A stretch of 64,000 nt of DNA from Paucibacter sp. B2R-40 (GTDB lineage: Bacteria > Pseudomonadota > Gammaproteobacteria > Burkholderiales > Burkholderiaceae_C): contig NZ_JAJIRP010000010.1 of NCBI RefSeq assembly GCF_025717555.1, positions 161,729 through 225,728 of the forward strand, given 5' to 3'. Numbering within the stretch: the first letter of the stretch is position 1; each line of letters starts with the position of its first letter. The translations under genes were made by a program, and so were the position numbers. This document shows, piece by piece, positions 18,055-28,547 of this stretch. The notes under the pieces were generated by a model. That model was not told the origin of the DNA and searched no databases. It saw only the letters and a list, made by a program, of their open reading frames with translations.

Positions 18055-18120
18055 AAATTTGACAAAGCAACTATTGGCAGGTTTTGCACCCCTGAGCCCG
18101 GGTGACTTTCGAGGCCGGCC

Positions 18121-18999
18121 ATGCTGGTGAGCCAGTTGAAGGCGTTTTTCACCGTCGCACGCCTGGGCAGCGTGACGCTGGCGGCCAAGCATCTGCGCTT
18201 GAGTCAGCCGACCGTCACCACGCAGATTCGCGCGCTGGAGGATCTGTACGGGGTCGAGCTGTTCCGCCGCGAGGGCGGCCGGCTCTTGATCAGCGATGCC
18301 GGCGTGCTCTTGATGCCGCGCGTCGATCAGCTCTTGCAGCAAGAAATCGACCTAGAGTTTGCGCTGCGCAATGCCGGCGAATTGCAGCGCGGCAGCCTGC
18401 GCATTGGCGCCACCGCGCCCTATTACGTGCTCGACATCGTGCAGCGCTACCGGCAGCGCTTCCCGCAAGTGGAGATCACCTTGGCGGCCGGCAATTCACG
18501 TCAGATGATTGATGCGCTGCAGGAATACCGGGTCGACATTGCCACCTCCTCACACTTGGAAGAAGACCCGCGCCTGCACCGCCTCGAACTCGGCGCCGAC
18601 CCGCTGGCCCTGGTCGCGCACCGCGATCATCCGCTCGCCCGCCTCGCCCAGGTGCGCTTGAATGCCTTGGCCGGCTGCCATCTCTTGATGCGCGAACGCG
18701 GCTCCATGACGCGCCAGCTGACCGAGCAAATGCTGATGGACGCCAAGGTGCAGCCGCTCAGCTGCATGGAGATCGCCAGCCGCGAGGCCCTGCGCGAGGC
18801 GGTGATCCGGCAAATGGGCGTGTGCATCTTCGCCGCCAACGAGGTCTGCGAACACCCGGATCTGCGCGTCATCCCCCTGATCGGCATGGCCAATGACGAG
18901 GCCGCGCCGCTGGTGCGCGAATATCTTTACTGCCTGAAGGACCGGCGCGCTTCGCGTTTGATTGACAGCTTTTTGCTGGAATGCTTGCCGAAGGCCTGA
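18121..18999 (+). CDS. LysR-family regulator of AEP catabolism
   Basis: A 292-residue LysR-type transcriptional regulator with an N-terminal winged helix-turn-helix (LGSVTLAAKHLRLSQPTVTTQIRALEDLYG, given here as the HTH region at residues about 15-44) and a periplasmic-binding-like effector domain. The sequence style and divergent placement match the phosphonate-associated LysR group (TIGR03339 type). It likely responds to AEP or a breakdown product and controls phnS-phnX; this is inferred from position. Confidence 0.88.
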   Translation: MLVSQLKAFFTVARLGSVTLAAKHLRLSQPTVTTQIRALEDLYGVELFRREGGRLLISDAGVLLMPRVDQLLQQEIDLEFALRNAGELQRGSLRIGATAPYYVLDIVQRYRQRFPQVEITLAAGNSRQMIDALQEYRVDIATSSHLEEDPRLHRLELGADPLALVAHRDHPLARLAQVRLNALAGCHLLMRERGSMTRQLTEQMLMDAKVQPLSCMEIASREALREAVIRQMGVCIFAANEVCEHPDLRVIPLIGMANDEAAPLVREYLYCLKDRRASRLIDSFLLECLPKA

Positions 19000-19100
19000 G
19001 CTTCTTTTTTGAAACTGAGGGCAAAAACATCGGGATTTGGAGGGTGTCAAAGCCGGCCGGCCTGCATACTATGGACTCATGTTCCTGAATGGAGTGCTCA

Positions 19101-19667
19101 ATGCCCAATCTGATTGCTGACCAATTGAACGGCCTGATGGATCGCCAGGCTCTGCAGACCCTGATGGAGCAAGCGGCCGCTGCGGCCCGCGCTGGCGGCC
19201 AGTCGCTGGCCGTGCTAACGCTGGATCTCGACCACTTCAAGGCCTATCTGGAAGACCAAGGTCACGCGCAAGCCCAAACCGTGCTGACGCGCGCCGCTAC
19301 CTTGTTGAGCTCGCTGCAGCCGGCCGGAGCCAGCCTGGCTCATCTGGGCGGCGATGAATTCGTGATGCTGCTGCCGGCCACCGACCTTGCGGCCGCCGTT
19401 GCCACGGCCGAGACGCTGCGCCTTGCGGTAGAGGCGGAGTTCGCCACTCTCGCCGGCCCCACGCCCCTGACCGTTACTCTGGGTGCCGCCGCCAGTCCGC
19501 CCGGCTCTGACTGGACCGCACGCAGCCTGCTGGCCCTGGCCGATGCACGCATGACCTTCGGCAAAAAGCGCTTGCTGCCGCATCACAACCGCGTCTGGTC
19601 GGGCACCCTGCCCTCGGACTGGTATCCACGCTTTGATGTGCAGGCCGAGGTCTGGCCAAGCTTGTAA
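19101..19667 (+). CDS. Small stand-alone GGDEF-domain protein
   Basis: A 188-residue cytoplasmic protein consisting of little more than a GGDEF domain. The metal/substrate motif LTLDLDHFKAYLED and the active loop HLGGDEFVMLLP are present, but the canonical GD pair and the RxxD inhibitory site before GGDEF are missing, and the C-terminal part is short. Activity as a diguanylate cyclase is possible but not assured. ATG 19101 is chosen because GGAG lies seven bases upstream; an ATG four codons earlier has no such site. It is monocistronic with a strong terminator. Confidence 0.85.
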   Translation: MPNLIADQLNGLMDRQALQTLMEQAAAAARAGGQSLAVLTLDLDHFKAYLEDQGHAQAQTVLTRAATLLSSLQPAGASLAHLGGDEFVMLLPATDLAAAVATAETLRLAVEAEFATLAGPTPLTVTLGAAASPPGSDWTARSLLALADARMTFGKKRLLPHHNRVWSGTLPSDWYPRFDVQAEVWPSL

Positions 19668-19690
19668 GCAAGGTCACCGGAGCAAAAACC

Positions 19691-19730
19691 AGAAGGCCCG
19701 AACTTCACAGCGCGGGCCTTCTTCCTTTTT
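19691..19730. terminator. Bidirectional terminator between the GGDEF and PEP-CTERM genes
   Basis: AGAAGGCCCG and CGGGCCTTCT form a perfect 10 bp stem around a 12-base loop, followed on the plus strand by TCCTTTTT. Upstream AAAAACC gives a U-rich tail on the minus strand. It lies between two convergent genes. Confidence 0.9.
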
Positions 19731-19749
19731 GAGCGACTTAGCTCAGCAA

Positions 19750-21135
19750 TCAGTCACGCTTGCGGCGCCCGGCCACAAAGAAGCCGATCCCGCCCAGACC
19801 CGCCAGCAGCAGCGCATAGGTGCTGGGCTCAGGCACTGCGCTGGTCAGGTGGATCTTCAGGAACTCGGTGTTGTCCGAACCCAGATCACGGCCACCGACG
19901 CCGGGGTAGTTGTTGTCGTTCGCCACCAGCAAGGTGTTCTCGTCCAGCACCAGCACGCTTTCGATCGTCACGAAGGGGAAGGTGAAGCTGGTTTTGCCGT
20001 CGCCGTTGAGATCATCCGGGTCGGCGATATTCATCAGATCGACCGCTTCGGACTTGTCCACATAGCCGGCCGCATCGACCTTGTTGATGTCGATGCGGAA
20101 GATCTTCTTGAACGGGGTACCCGAAGCTGAGGTGGCGGTCACGCCGTTGCGTTCGATGACCAGGAATTCATGGTCATTGAGCGCCGTCATATCGCCGATA
20201 TTGGTGCCGGCGGCGTCGAGCTTGTACTTCCATTGCTGGCCGGTGTAGGACTCGGTGTCGATGCTGAACTCGTTGATGCGCAGCGTCTTACGGTTAGCGT
20301 CGTCGCCCGCGACCGTGCCTTCCAGCAGCGTGAACAACTTGTCACCGGCTCGGTTGATGGCCATGCCTTCAAAGCCGTTGGAGCCGTTCAAGTTCGGCGT
20401 ACCGCCATTCAGATAGGGGTTTTGCGGCGACATCACGCCGGGCAAGCCGACCTCGCCGCGCAGTACCTTGCCGCTGGCATCGGCCTTGACCAGGAATGGA
20501 CCAAATTCATCGCCAAACCACAGGTTGCCGTTCTTGTCTTTGCGCACCGACTCGACGTCAAAATCAGCGCCGGTCAGCAAGCGGCCCGAACGGATGCTGG
20601 CATCGACGAGCGGATTGGCCGCATTGTTGTAGTAGTGGGTGTAATCGGCTTGGATCGCGAAGCCGATCTTTTTGTCCGGGTCGGCCAGGTTGATGTAGCT
20701 GCCGGCATTGAAGCCGGCCATCGCCGCGCCGCTGTTGTAGTTGGCCGCTTTGACGCTGCCTGTGCCGCCGCTGGAAGTCTTGAAATCAGGCGTCACCGCG
20801 TACATGCGCAGCAAGGCATCGGCCGAATTGCCCTTGGTGCCGAAGCCGTTATCGGGCATGAACAAATAGCTGCCGGCGACCGGGCCGTTCAGCACGGCCG
20901 AGAAGCCTTGAACTGACTGCTTGTTCAACAAAGGCAAAGGATTACCCCCCGCACCGCTGGCGAATTGGCCGGTCGTCGGGCCTTCGGCAAAGGTATTGGC
21001 GGGCATGATGGCCCAGCCTTCCAGCGATGCGCCGGCCGCGAAAGCGGGGGCGGCGAAAGCCAGACCGCAAGCGACTGCAATCAAACGCAGGGACTTGCCG
21101 CCGGCCTTGTTGATTTCAAATGACGTCGTCTTCAT
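19750..21135 (-). CDS. Exported phytase-like/esterase-like protein with PEP-CTERM anchor
   Basis: A 461-residue protein with a Sec signal peptide (about residues 1-34, ending AAPAFAAG) and a single phytase-like domain (esterase-like activity of phytase family) with motifs such as DNGFGTKGNSADALLRMYAV, LWFGDEFGPFLV and NGSNGFEGMAINRAGD. The C-terminus VPEPSTYALLLAGLGGIGFF plus basic residues is a PEP-CTERM sorting signal, which implies processing by an exosortase encoded elsewhere and release to the cell surface or polysaccharide matrix. A phosphoester substrate is plausible but unproven. Confidence 0.9.
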   Translation of the reverse strand: MKTTSFEINKAGGKSLRLIAVACGLAFAAPAFAAGASLEGWAIMPANTFAEGPTTGQFASGAGGNPLPLLNKQSVQGFSAVLNGPVAGSYLFMPDNGFGTKGNSADALLRMYAVTPDFKTSSGGTGSVKAANYNSGAAMAGFNAGSYINLADPDKKIGFAIQADYTHYYNNAANPLVDASIRSGRLLTGADFDVESVRKDKNGNLWFGDEFGPFLVKADASGKVLRGEVGLPGVMSPQNPYLNGGTPNLNGSNGFEGMAINRAGDKLFTLLEGTVAGDDANRKTLRINEFSIDTESYTGQQWKYKLDAAGTNIGDMTALNDHEFLVIERNGVTATSASGTPFKKIFRIDINKVDAAGYVDKSEAVDLMNIADPDDLNGDGKTSFTFPFVTIESVLVLDENTLLVANDNNYPGVGGRDLGSDNTEFLKIHLTSAVPEPSTYALLLAGLGGIGFFVAGRRKRD

Positions 21136-21247
21136 CTTTACTGCTCCCTATGCGCAGACTGCCTGCGCCATGGAGCCGTATTCTTTGCGACCTAGGTGAT
21201 ACCCTGATGACGTCAAATTTTGCCGATAGAGCCAAACGGCTCATCCG

Positions 21248-22843
21248 CTATTGCGGCGTGTAGCTAACGGCCAACTTGAATGTGCCCGCGCTATAGCCCT
21301 TGAGCAAGACGTAGACATCGGTATTGGCTGTGGCGGAGGCGCTGACGCTGCAACTCTCGGTGGCCGTGCTGCCGTCGCTCTTGCAGTCGTAGACGCTGGC
21401 GCTGGCGGGGCCGCCCTTTTTGACAAACAAATCGATATCGCCGGTGCCGGTGGTGCTGGCCTTCAGCGTGCCGCCGGCCTTGAGTTTGAACGGCCCGAAA
21501 GACTGGGTTTGATTCAGGCTCAAGCTGCCGCTGAAGTTCTCGGTCTTGTCCACCGGCGGCGTGCCCACACCGTCGGCGCCCAGTTCCACCGCATAGGCCA
21601 AGGCCATGCGCGCAAATTTCAGGGAGTGCTCGGCTTGGCTGCCGGTGTTGGCATAAGTGTCGTTGGCGCTGTGAATATAGGGGTTGTCGGCGGCAAACGA
21701 GGACTCAAATGGCATCGATGCGTAGTAGCCCTTCGCGTTCCAAGAGGCATGGTCCGAGCAAGCGTAGCCGCAGCGGTCGCTGCCGATCTTCAGCGTCGGC
21801 AAATAAGTCTTGATCAAGTTCGTCACAAAGCTGTTCTGCGCGCTGTCGGTGTAGTCGGTGAAGATGTAGATGTCGTTGGCAGCGCCCTTGTAATTGGTCA
21901 TGTCCAGTTGCATCACCCCGACCACATTGGCGTTGGCCGCCGCGAAGCTGTTGGCGATTTCTTGCGAGCCGCGCAGGCCCACCTCCTCGGCCGCATAAGC
22001 CATGAACTTGATCGTGCGACGCGGCTTGAAGCCGCCGGCGACCAGGGTGCGGATGATTTCGGTCAAGCTGGCTACACCCGAGGCGTCGTCGTCGGCACCG
22101 GGCGCACGCGTGGTTTCACTCGTGCCTTGGGCATTGATCGAATCCAGGTGAGCGCCCAGCACCACGATTTCTGCGGCATTGTCCGAACCCTTGAAGGTGG
22201 CAATTACCGACTTCTGGGCCCAGTTGGGATGGCTGAACTGCTCGACCGAGACATCGCTGCGGCCGGCCACCAGATTGCTCCAGCGGCTTTTGAGCCAATT
22301 GGACGCGGCCACGCCACCGGAGGTCGTGTAGTAACGGTTGGTATTGGCGGATAGATCCAGCATCGTTTGGCCAATATTGCTGGCTTGCATCTGCGCCAAC
22401 ATCGGATTGATCAAGGCCTGCTGATCGATCACATAGCTCGGCCGGCTGACGGCCAGCAGCGCAGTCCGGCCGCTTTGCTGGCTTTGCAGCGCCTTCAAGC
22501 CCTCGGCCTTGTTGGCATGAAACATATAGCCGCCGCAACGTTTCAATTTTTCATGCACCGAGGCCGACAAGGCCAGCAGAGCCGCCTCATCGACCTCCAC
22601 CAAATGCACTTGTTCGGTCTTGGCAATACCGCGAGCATCTGGCCCCGGCTCACTTGGTGCTTGCTTGACCTCGATGCTGGCACTGGCCCGCGCGGTGGGC
22701 TGCAGCTTTTGCAACTCGCTCCAGGCGGCGTCGCCCAGGCTGATCCAGACCTTGTCGGCAGCTCGGGCAGCGGGACTGAGGCCAGTCAGCCCCAAGAGCA
22801 GCGCAGTGAGCGTGAGGGAGGCGGGGCAAAAAGCAAGGCGCAT
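21248..22843 (-). CDS. Secreted M28-family aminopeptidase with C-terminal PPC domain
   Basis: A 531-residue exported zinc aminopeptidase of the Vibrio/Aeromonas leucine aminopeptidase type. The signal peptide ends at AARA near residue 28. Zinc ligands and catalytic residues are visible in order: GAHLDSI, GADDDASGVASL, the Glu pair in AAEEVGLRGS, the Asp in MQLDMTNY and the His in YIHSANDTY. A pre-peptidase C-terminal (PPC) domain follows, as in type II secreted proteases. ATG 22843 is chosen because GGAG lies nine bases before it and the signal peptide starts there; ATG 22858 is possible. An imperfect GAGCC/GGCTC hairpin lies just after the stop. Confidence 0.93.
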   Translation of the reverse strand: MRLAFCPASLTLTALLLGLTGLSPAARAADKVWISLGDAAWSELQKLQPTARASASIEVKQAPSEPGPDARGIAKTEQVHLVEVDEAALLALSASVHEKLKRCGGYMFHANKAEGLKALQSQQSGRTALLAVSRPSYVIDQQALINPMLAQMQASNIGQTMLDLSANTNRYYTTSGGVAASNWLKSRWSNLVAGRSDVSVEQFSHPNWAQKSVIATFKGSDNAAEIVVLGAHLDSINAQGTSETTRAPGADDDASGVASLTEIIRTLVAGGFKPRRTIKFMAYAAEEVGLRGSQEIANSFAAANANVVGVMQLDMTNYKGAANDIYIFTDYTDSAQNSFVTNLIKTYLPTLKIGSDRCGYACSDHASWNAKGYYASMPFESSFAADNPYIHSANDTYANTGSQAEHSLKFARMALAYAVELGADGVGTPPVDKTENFSGSLSLNQTQSFGPFKLKAGGTLKASTTGTGDIDLFVKKGGPASASVYDCKSDGSTATESCSVSASATANTDVYVLLKGYSAGTFKLAVSYTPQ

Positions 22844-22998
22844 GATGAATGACTCCATGGTTTTGGGGTTTGGGCACATCCGGGCGGGCAATCCTAGGGC
22901 GGCCGTCGCTGCGGCCTCAATGCGTGCAAATGCGGATGTCAACTCTGACAGCTTGTGCGCTCAGCGCCCTTGCCTAGGATTGCATCCCAGTGACCTGA

Positions 22999-24957
<1,959 letters not shown>

Positions 24958-24988
24958 TCAGGCCCAGCCCAACCGAGCCCAAGCTCAG

Positions 24989-25031
24989 GCAGCGCCGGAG
25001 GCATTCAAGCTCCGGCGCTGCTCCTTTTTTT
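24989..25031 (+). terminator. Intrinsic terminator of the M4 protease gene
   Basis: GCAGCGCCGGAG and CTCCGGCGCTGC form a perfect 12 bp stem around a 9-base loop, followed by TCC and seven T. It starts 31 bases after the stop codon. Confidence 0.95.
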
Positions 25032-25048
25032 GCAGATCAAATCAGCCC

Positions 25049-27103
25049 TCAAGCCGTGGCCAGCGCGCCCTGCCCGCCAGCGAGGCGGAAGCCGCCGACC
25101 ATCTCGGCCAGCTGCTGAGCCTGCGACTGCAGGCTTTCGGCTGCGGCCGTGCTCTCCTCCACCAGCGCTGCGTTTTGCTGCGTGCTGGCGTCCAGGTGCG
25201 TGATGGCCGTGTTGACCTGGCTGATGCCGGCACGCTGTTCGCTGGCGGCGGTGCTGATCTGCGACACCACCGCATTGACGCGACCAATGCTGCTGAGGAT
25301 CTCGTTCATCGAGCGGCCAGCGGCCTGTACCTGTTTGAGGCCGGCGTCCACGCAAATCACGCTGCCGCCGATCAAGCCCTTGATTTCACGCGCCGACTCG
25401 GCGCAATGCTGGGCCAGGCTGCGCACCTCCTTGGCCACCACCGCGAAGCCTCGGCCCTGTTCGCCGGCCCGCGCCGCCTCAACCGCCGCGTTCAGCGCCA
25501 GGATATTGGTCTGAAAAGCGATCGCGTCAATCGTGCCGATGACCTCGACGATCTTGCGGCTGGCCGTGCTGATGTCGTCCATGGTCATCAGGACTTGCTG
25601 CATTTCCTCGCCGCCCTGATGGGCGGCTTGATTGGCGCTGCCCGCCAAGGCCGTGGCCGAGCGCGCTGCTTCGGCCGTCTGCGCCACCGCACCGGTCAGT
25701 TGCTCGACCGAGCTGGCGATTTGCTGCAGGCTGCTCGCACCACTCTCGGTGCGGCCGGACAAGTCCTGGCTGCCCGCCGCCACTTGCGAGCTGGCGGTGG
25801 AGATGCCGTCGGTGGCCATGCGCACCGAGCCTATGGTCTGGGCCAGCTGCTGACGCATCAGCTCGACGTTAGCGGCCAGCACACCCAGGTCATCATCACG
25901 CTGCGCGCGCACCGGCACCGACAAATCGCCATTGGCAAAGCGCGCCACCGCTGTATTCAGCGCGGTCAAGGGCGCGCCGACCCAGCGTCTTAACAAGCAC
26001 AGCAAGCCCATCGCCAAACTCAGGCTGACCAGACCCAGGGTCAACCACAGATTGCGCTGGGCCACCCAATGCTCGCGCAGCGCCTGACGATCCGACACCT
26101 CCGCCACCACCCACATGCCCGTCGCTTCGCTGTGCTTGGCGACCACCCAGGCGTCATCATTGGCCTTGTTGAGCAGGGCAGGCGCCTTGGCTGGAGTTAT
26201 TGCGGCTGCGTTTGAGGCTGCGTTTGAGGCTGCGTTTACACCCAGACCCTCGGACTTGCGGAACAGCTCGGTCAAAAACTCAGCCGCCGCCGGGTCGACC
26301 TCGGCCACGGGCTTGCCGGTTTGAGTCGGGTGCGCGCGGAACATCGGCTTGCCCTTGGCGCCTGCCGGGTCAACCAGATAGACGCCGCCGGTTTCGAACA
26401 ACTTGACGCCTTGCGCCATTTGCTCGAGCGAGCGCTGGAATTCCGAGGTGTCAAAGCCCACAAACAAGATGCCAATGACGGCGCCGCTGGCGTCCTTGAT
26501 CGGCTGGTAGTGATTCATGAAAGGCCGGCCGAACAGCACCGCCTTGCCGACATAGGGCTGGCCTTCCATCATCTTGGCATAGGCCGGATGCGCCTTGCCC
26601 AGCGTGGTGCCGACCGCGCGCTCGCCGTTCTCCTTTTTCAGCGAAGTCGTGATGCGTTGGAAATCATCACCCTTGCGCATGAAGATGGTGGCTGCACCGC
26701 CGGTATTACGGCTGAAGCGATCAACGGCCTCGAAATCACCGGCCAGCTTGCTGCCTTCAAACAGCAGATCAGCTGCATCGGCCTGCAGGCTGAAACTGCC
26801 CTTGAAATCGCCGGCAAAGGTGTTGTAGAAGCGTTCCACCATCAAGCGGGCGCTATTGTCAAAGGCGTCGGCCATGCGAGCCACCGAACTGGCTTCGCTG
26901 GCTGCCAGCAAAGCTGCGCGCTCGCGCTCTGCGCCGGTAGCTTGGTAGCTCAAGCCCAGGCTGGTCAAGCCGATCAGCGCGGCAAGGCTCAGACCACCGG
27001 CAAGGGCCACGCGGCGAGCAAGACTGGCATGCGGCTTGGCCATGGCGGCTGGGGCGGAGTGGGTCGAGTTCGTCATCTTCAAAGCAATTCTCTGGGTTGG
27101 CAT
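25049..27103 (-). CDS. Methyl-accepting chemotaxis protein with Cache sensor domain
   Basis: A 684-residue chemoreceptor. A transmembrane helix (about 36-58) precedes a large periplasmic Cache_3-Cache_2-type domain ([20 protein letters not shown]), a second helix (about 355-377), HAMP, and the signalling hairpin with [20 protein letters not shown] and [15 protein letters not shown]. There is no C-terminal CheR-docking pentapeptide. ATG 27103 and ATG 27076 are both possible starts; neither has a strong ribosome site. The 220-base leader contains a c-di-GMP-I riboswitch and the promoter region a consensus FNR box. Confidence 0.93.
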   Translation of the reverse strand: MPTQRIALKMTNSTHSAPAAMAKPHASLARRVALAGGLSLAALIGLTSLGLSYQATGAERERAALLAASEASSVARMADAFDNSARLMVERFYNTFAGDFKGSFSLQADAADLLFEGSKLAGDFEAVDRFSRNTGGAATIFMRKGDDFQRITTSLKKENGERAVGTTLGKAHPAYAKMMEGQPYVGKAVLFGRPFMNHYQPIKDASGAVIGILFVGFDTSEFQRSLEQMAQGVKLFETGGVYLVDPAGAKGKPMFRAHPTQTGKPVAEVDPAAAEFLTELFRKSEGLGVNAASNAASNAAAITPAKAPALLNKANDDAWVVAKHSEATGMWVVAEVSDRQALREHWVAQRNLWLTLGLVSLSLAMGLLCLLRRWVGAPLTALNTAVARFANGDLSVPVRAQRDDDLGVLAANVELMRQQLAQTIGSVRMATDGISTASSQVAAGSQDLSGRTESGASSLQQIASSVEQLTGAVAQTAEAARSATALAGSANQAAHQGGEEMQQVLMTMDDISTASRKIVEVIGTIDAIAFQTNILALNAAVEAARAGEQGRGFAVVAKEVRSLAQHCAESAREIKGLIGGSVICVDAGLKQVQAAGRSMNEILSSIGRVNAVVSQISTAASEQRAGISQVNTAITHLDASTQQNAALVEESTAAAESLQSQAQQLAEMVGGFRLAGGQGALATA
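26205..26238 (-). repeat. 12 bp tandem repeat inside the chemoreceptor gene
   Basis: GCTGCGTTTGAG (plus strand) occurs twice in tandem followed by a partial third copy. On the coding strand each unit encodes Asn-Ala-Ala-Ser, giving [12 protein letters not shown] in the periplasmic domain. The period keeps the frame, so copy-number change would only lengthen or shorten a loop. Confidence 0.85.
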
Positions 27104-27320
27104 GCTGGCTCATCGCAGCCGACATGGCCGCGCGTTCAGCCAGGGCCTAGCGCGCAGGGGTCAATGGATAGGTGAAACCACTGGCACGCCCTGCAAGGGA
27201 GAAAGCGAGAAGAGAGTCGCGCTAGCAGCCACGGCTGCGGTGAACGGCCACCGCGGCGTGAACTGCTTGACGGGCAAATCCTGCTCAGCAACACCGTGAA
27301 AACGGCGGCTTGAGCTGAAC

Positions 27321-27424
27321 TTGCCTGGCAACCCCGCTATCTTGGCCCGGGCGAGTTGGAGGCTCGCCTGAACGGTAGACCGGAAGCTTTGCGACCCCGT
27401 TTTTCAAGCGGGTGTGCCGATTTG
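27321..27424 (-). promoter_or_regulatory. Cyclic-di-GMP-I (GEMM) riboswitch in the chemoreceptor leader
   Basis: Read on the minus strand, the conserved GEMM elements occur in order: GGCACACC, a short stem with a GAAA-containing loop, GGGTCGCAAAGC, CCGGTCTA, a second hairpin (GGCGAG pairing CTCGCC), AGATAGC, and GGGGTTGCC. GGCA at the 5' end pairs with TGCC at the 3' end to close the aptamer. This class binds c-di-GMP and controls downstream genes. It lies about 220 bases before the MCP start. I see no clear terminator platform after it; downstream hairpins at about 27226-27262 could serve translational or transcriptional control. Confidence 0.93.
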
Positions 27425-27472
27425 GCGCTGCGAGCAGATCAACACTGGTTCGCAACTGGTATTGAAGTATCT

Positions 27473-27486
27473 TTGATGATTATCAA
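27473..27486. promoter_or_regulatory. Consensus FNR/Anr box between the MCP and the solute-binding gene
   Basis: TTGATGATTATCAA matches the FNR consensus TTGAT-N4-ATCAA in all ten positions. It is 49 bases upstream of the riboswitch on the minus strand and about 194 upstream of the plus-strand binding-protein gene. At a class II position the MCP transcript would start near 27438, just before the aptamer; the plus-strand transcript would start near 27521. The -10 is poor on both sides, so direction is not decided. Confidence 0.65.
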
Positions 27487-27679
27487 ATTTGCAAGGGTAA
27501 ACCCTGTTCAAAAAGCCGGATCGTGCGATTGATCACAAGCTTCGGTTCGGAGGATTCGCAAGATTGGCATCAAACAGGTATGAGTTCGCCAAGCAAGTGC
27601 CCTAGGCGCCCGGCCCTGCCCCCGCCCTTTGCCAAAGACCTTGCTGACGCCCATCTCGGCGAGTGGCTAAACTGCGTTC

Positions 27680-28522
<843 letters not shown>

Positions 28523-28547
28523 CTCAGCCCCCACGCATCGCTTTGCA

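Larger units (their letters stand above)
27104..27679. other. 576-base divergent intergenic region
   Basis: No protein gene is supported here. It holds the MCP leader with its riboswitch, two small hairpins (GCGGTG/CACCGC and GCAGCC/GGCTGC) between riboswitch and MCP, the FNR box, and a small dyad AGGGTAAACCCT at 27494-27505. The stretch 27523-27679 is open on the plus strand but reads as leader or shadow sequence. Confidence 0.7.

Noticed and set aside
21229..21242. GAGCC-N4-GGCTC hairpin after the M28 gene as an intrinsic terminator
   Set aside because: Five-base stem and an interrupted A/T tail are too weak to call on their own.
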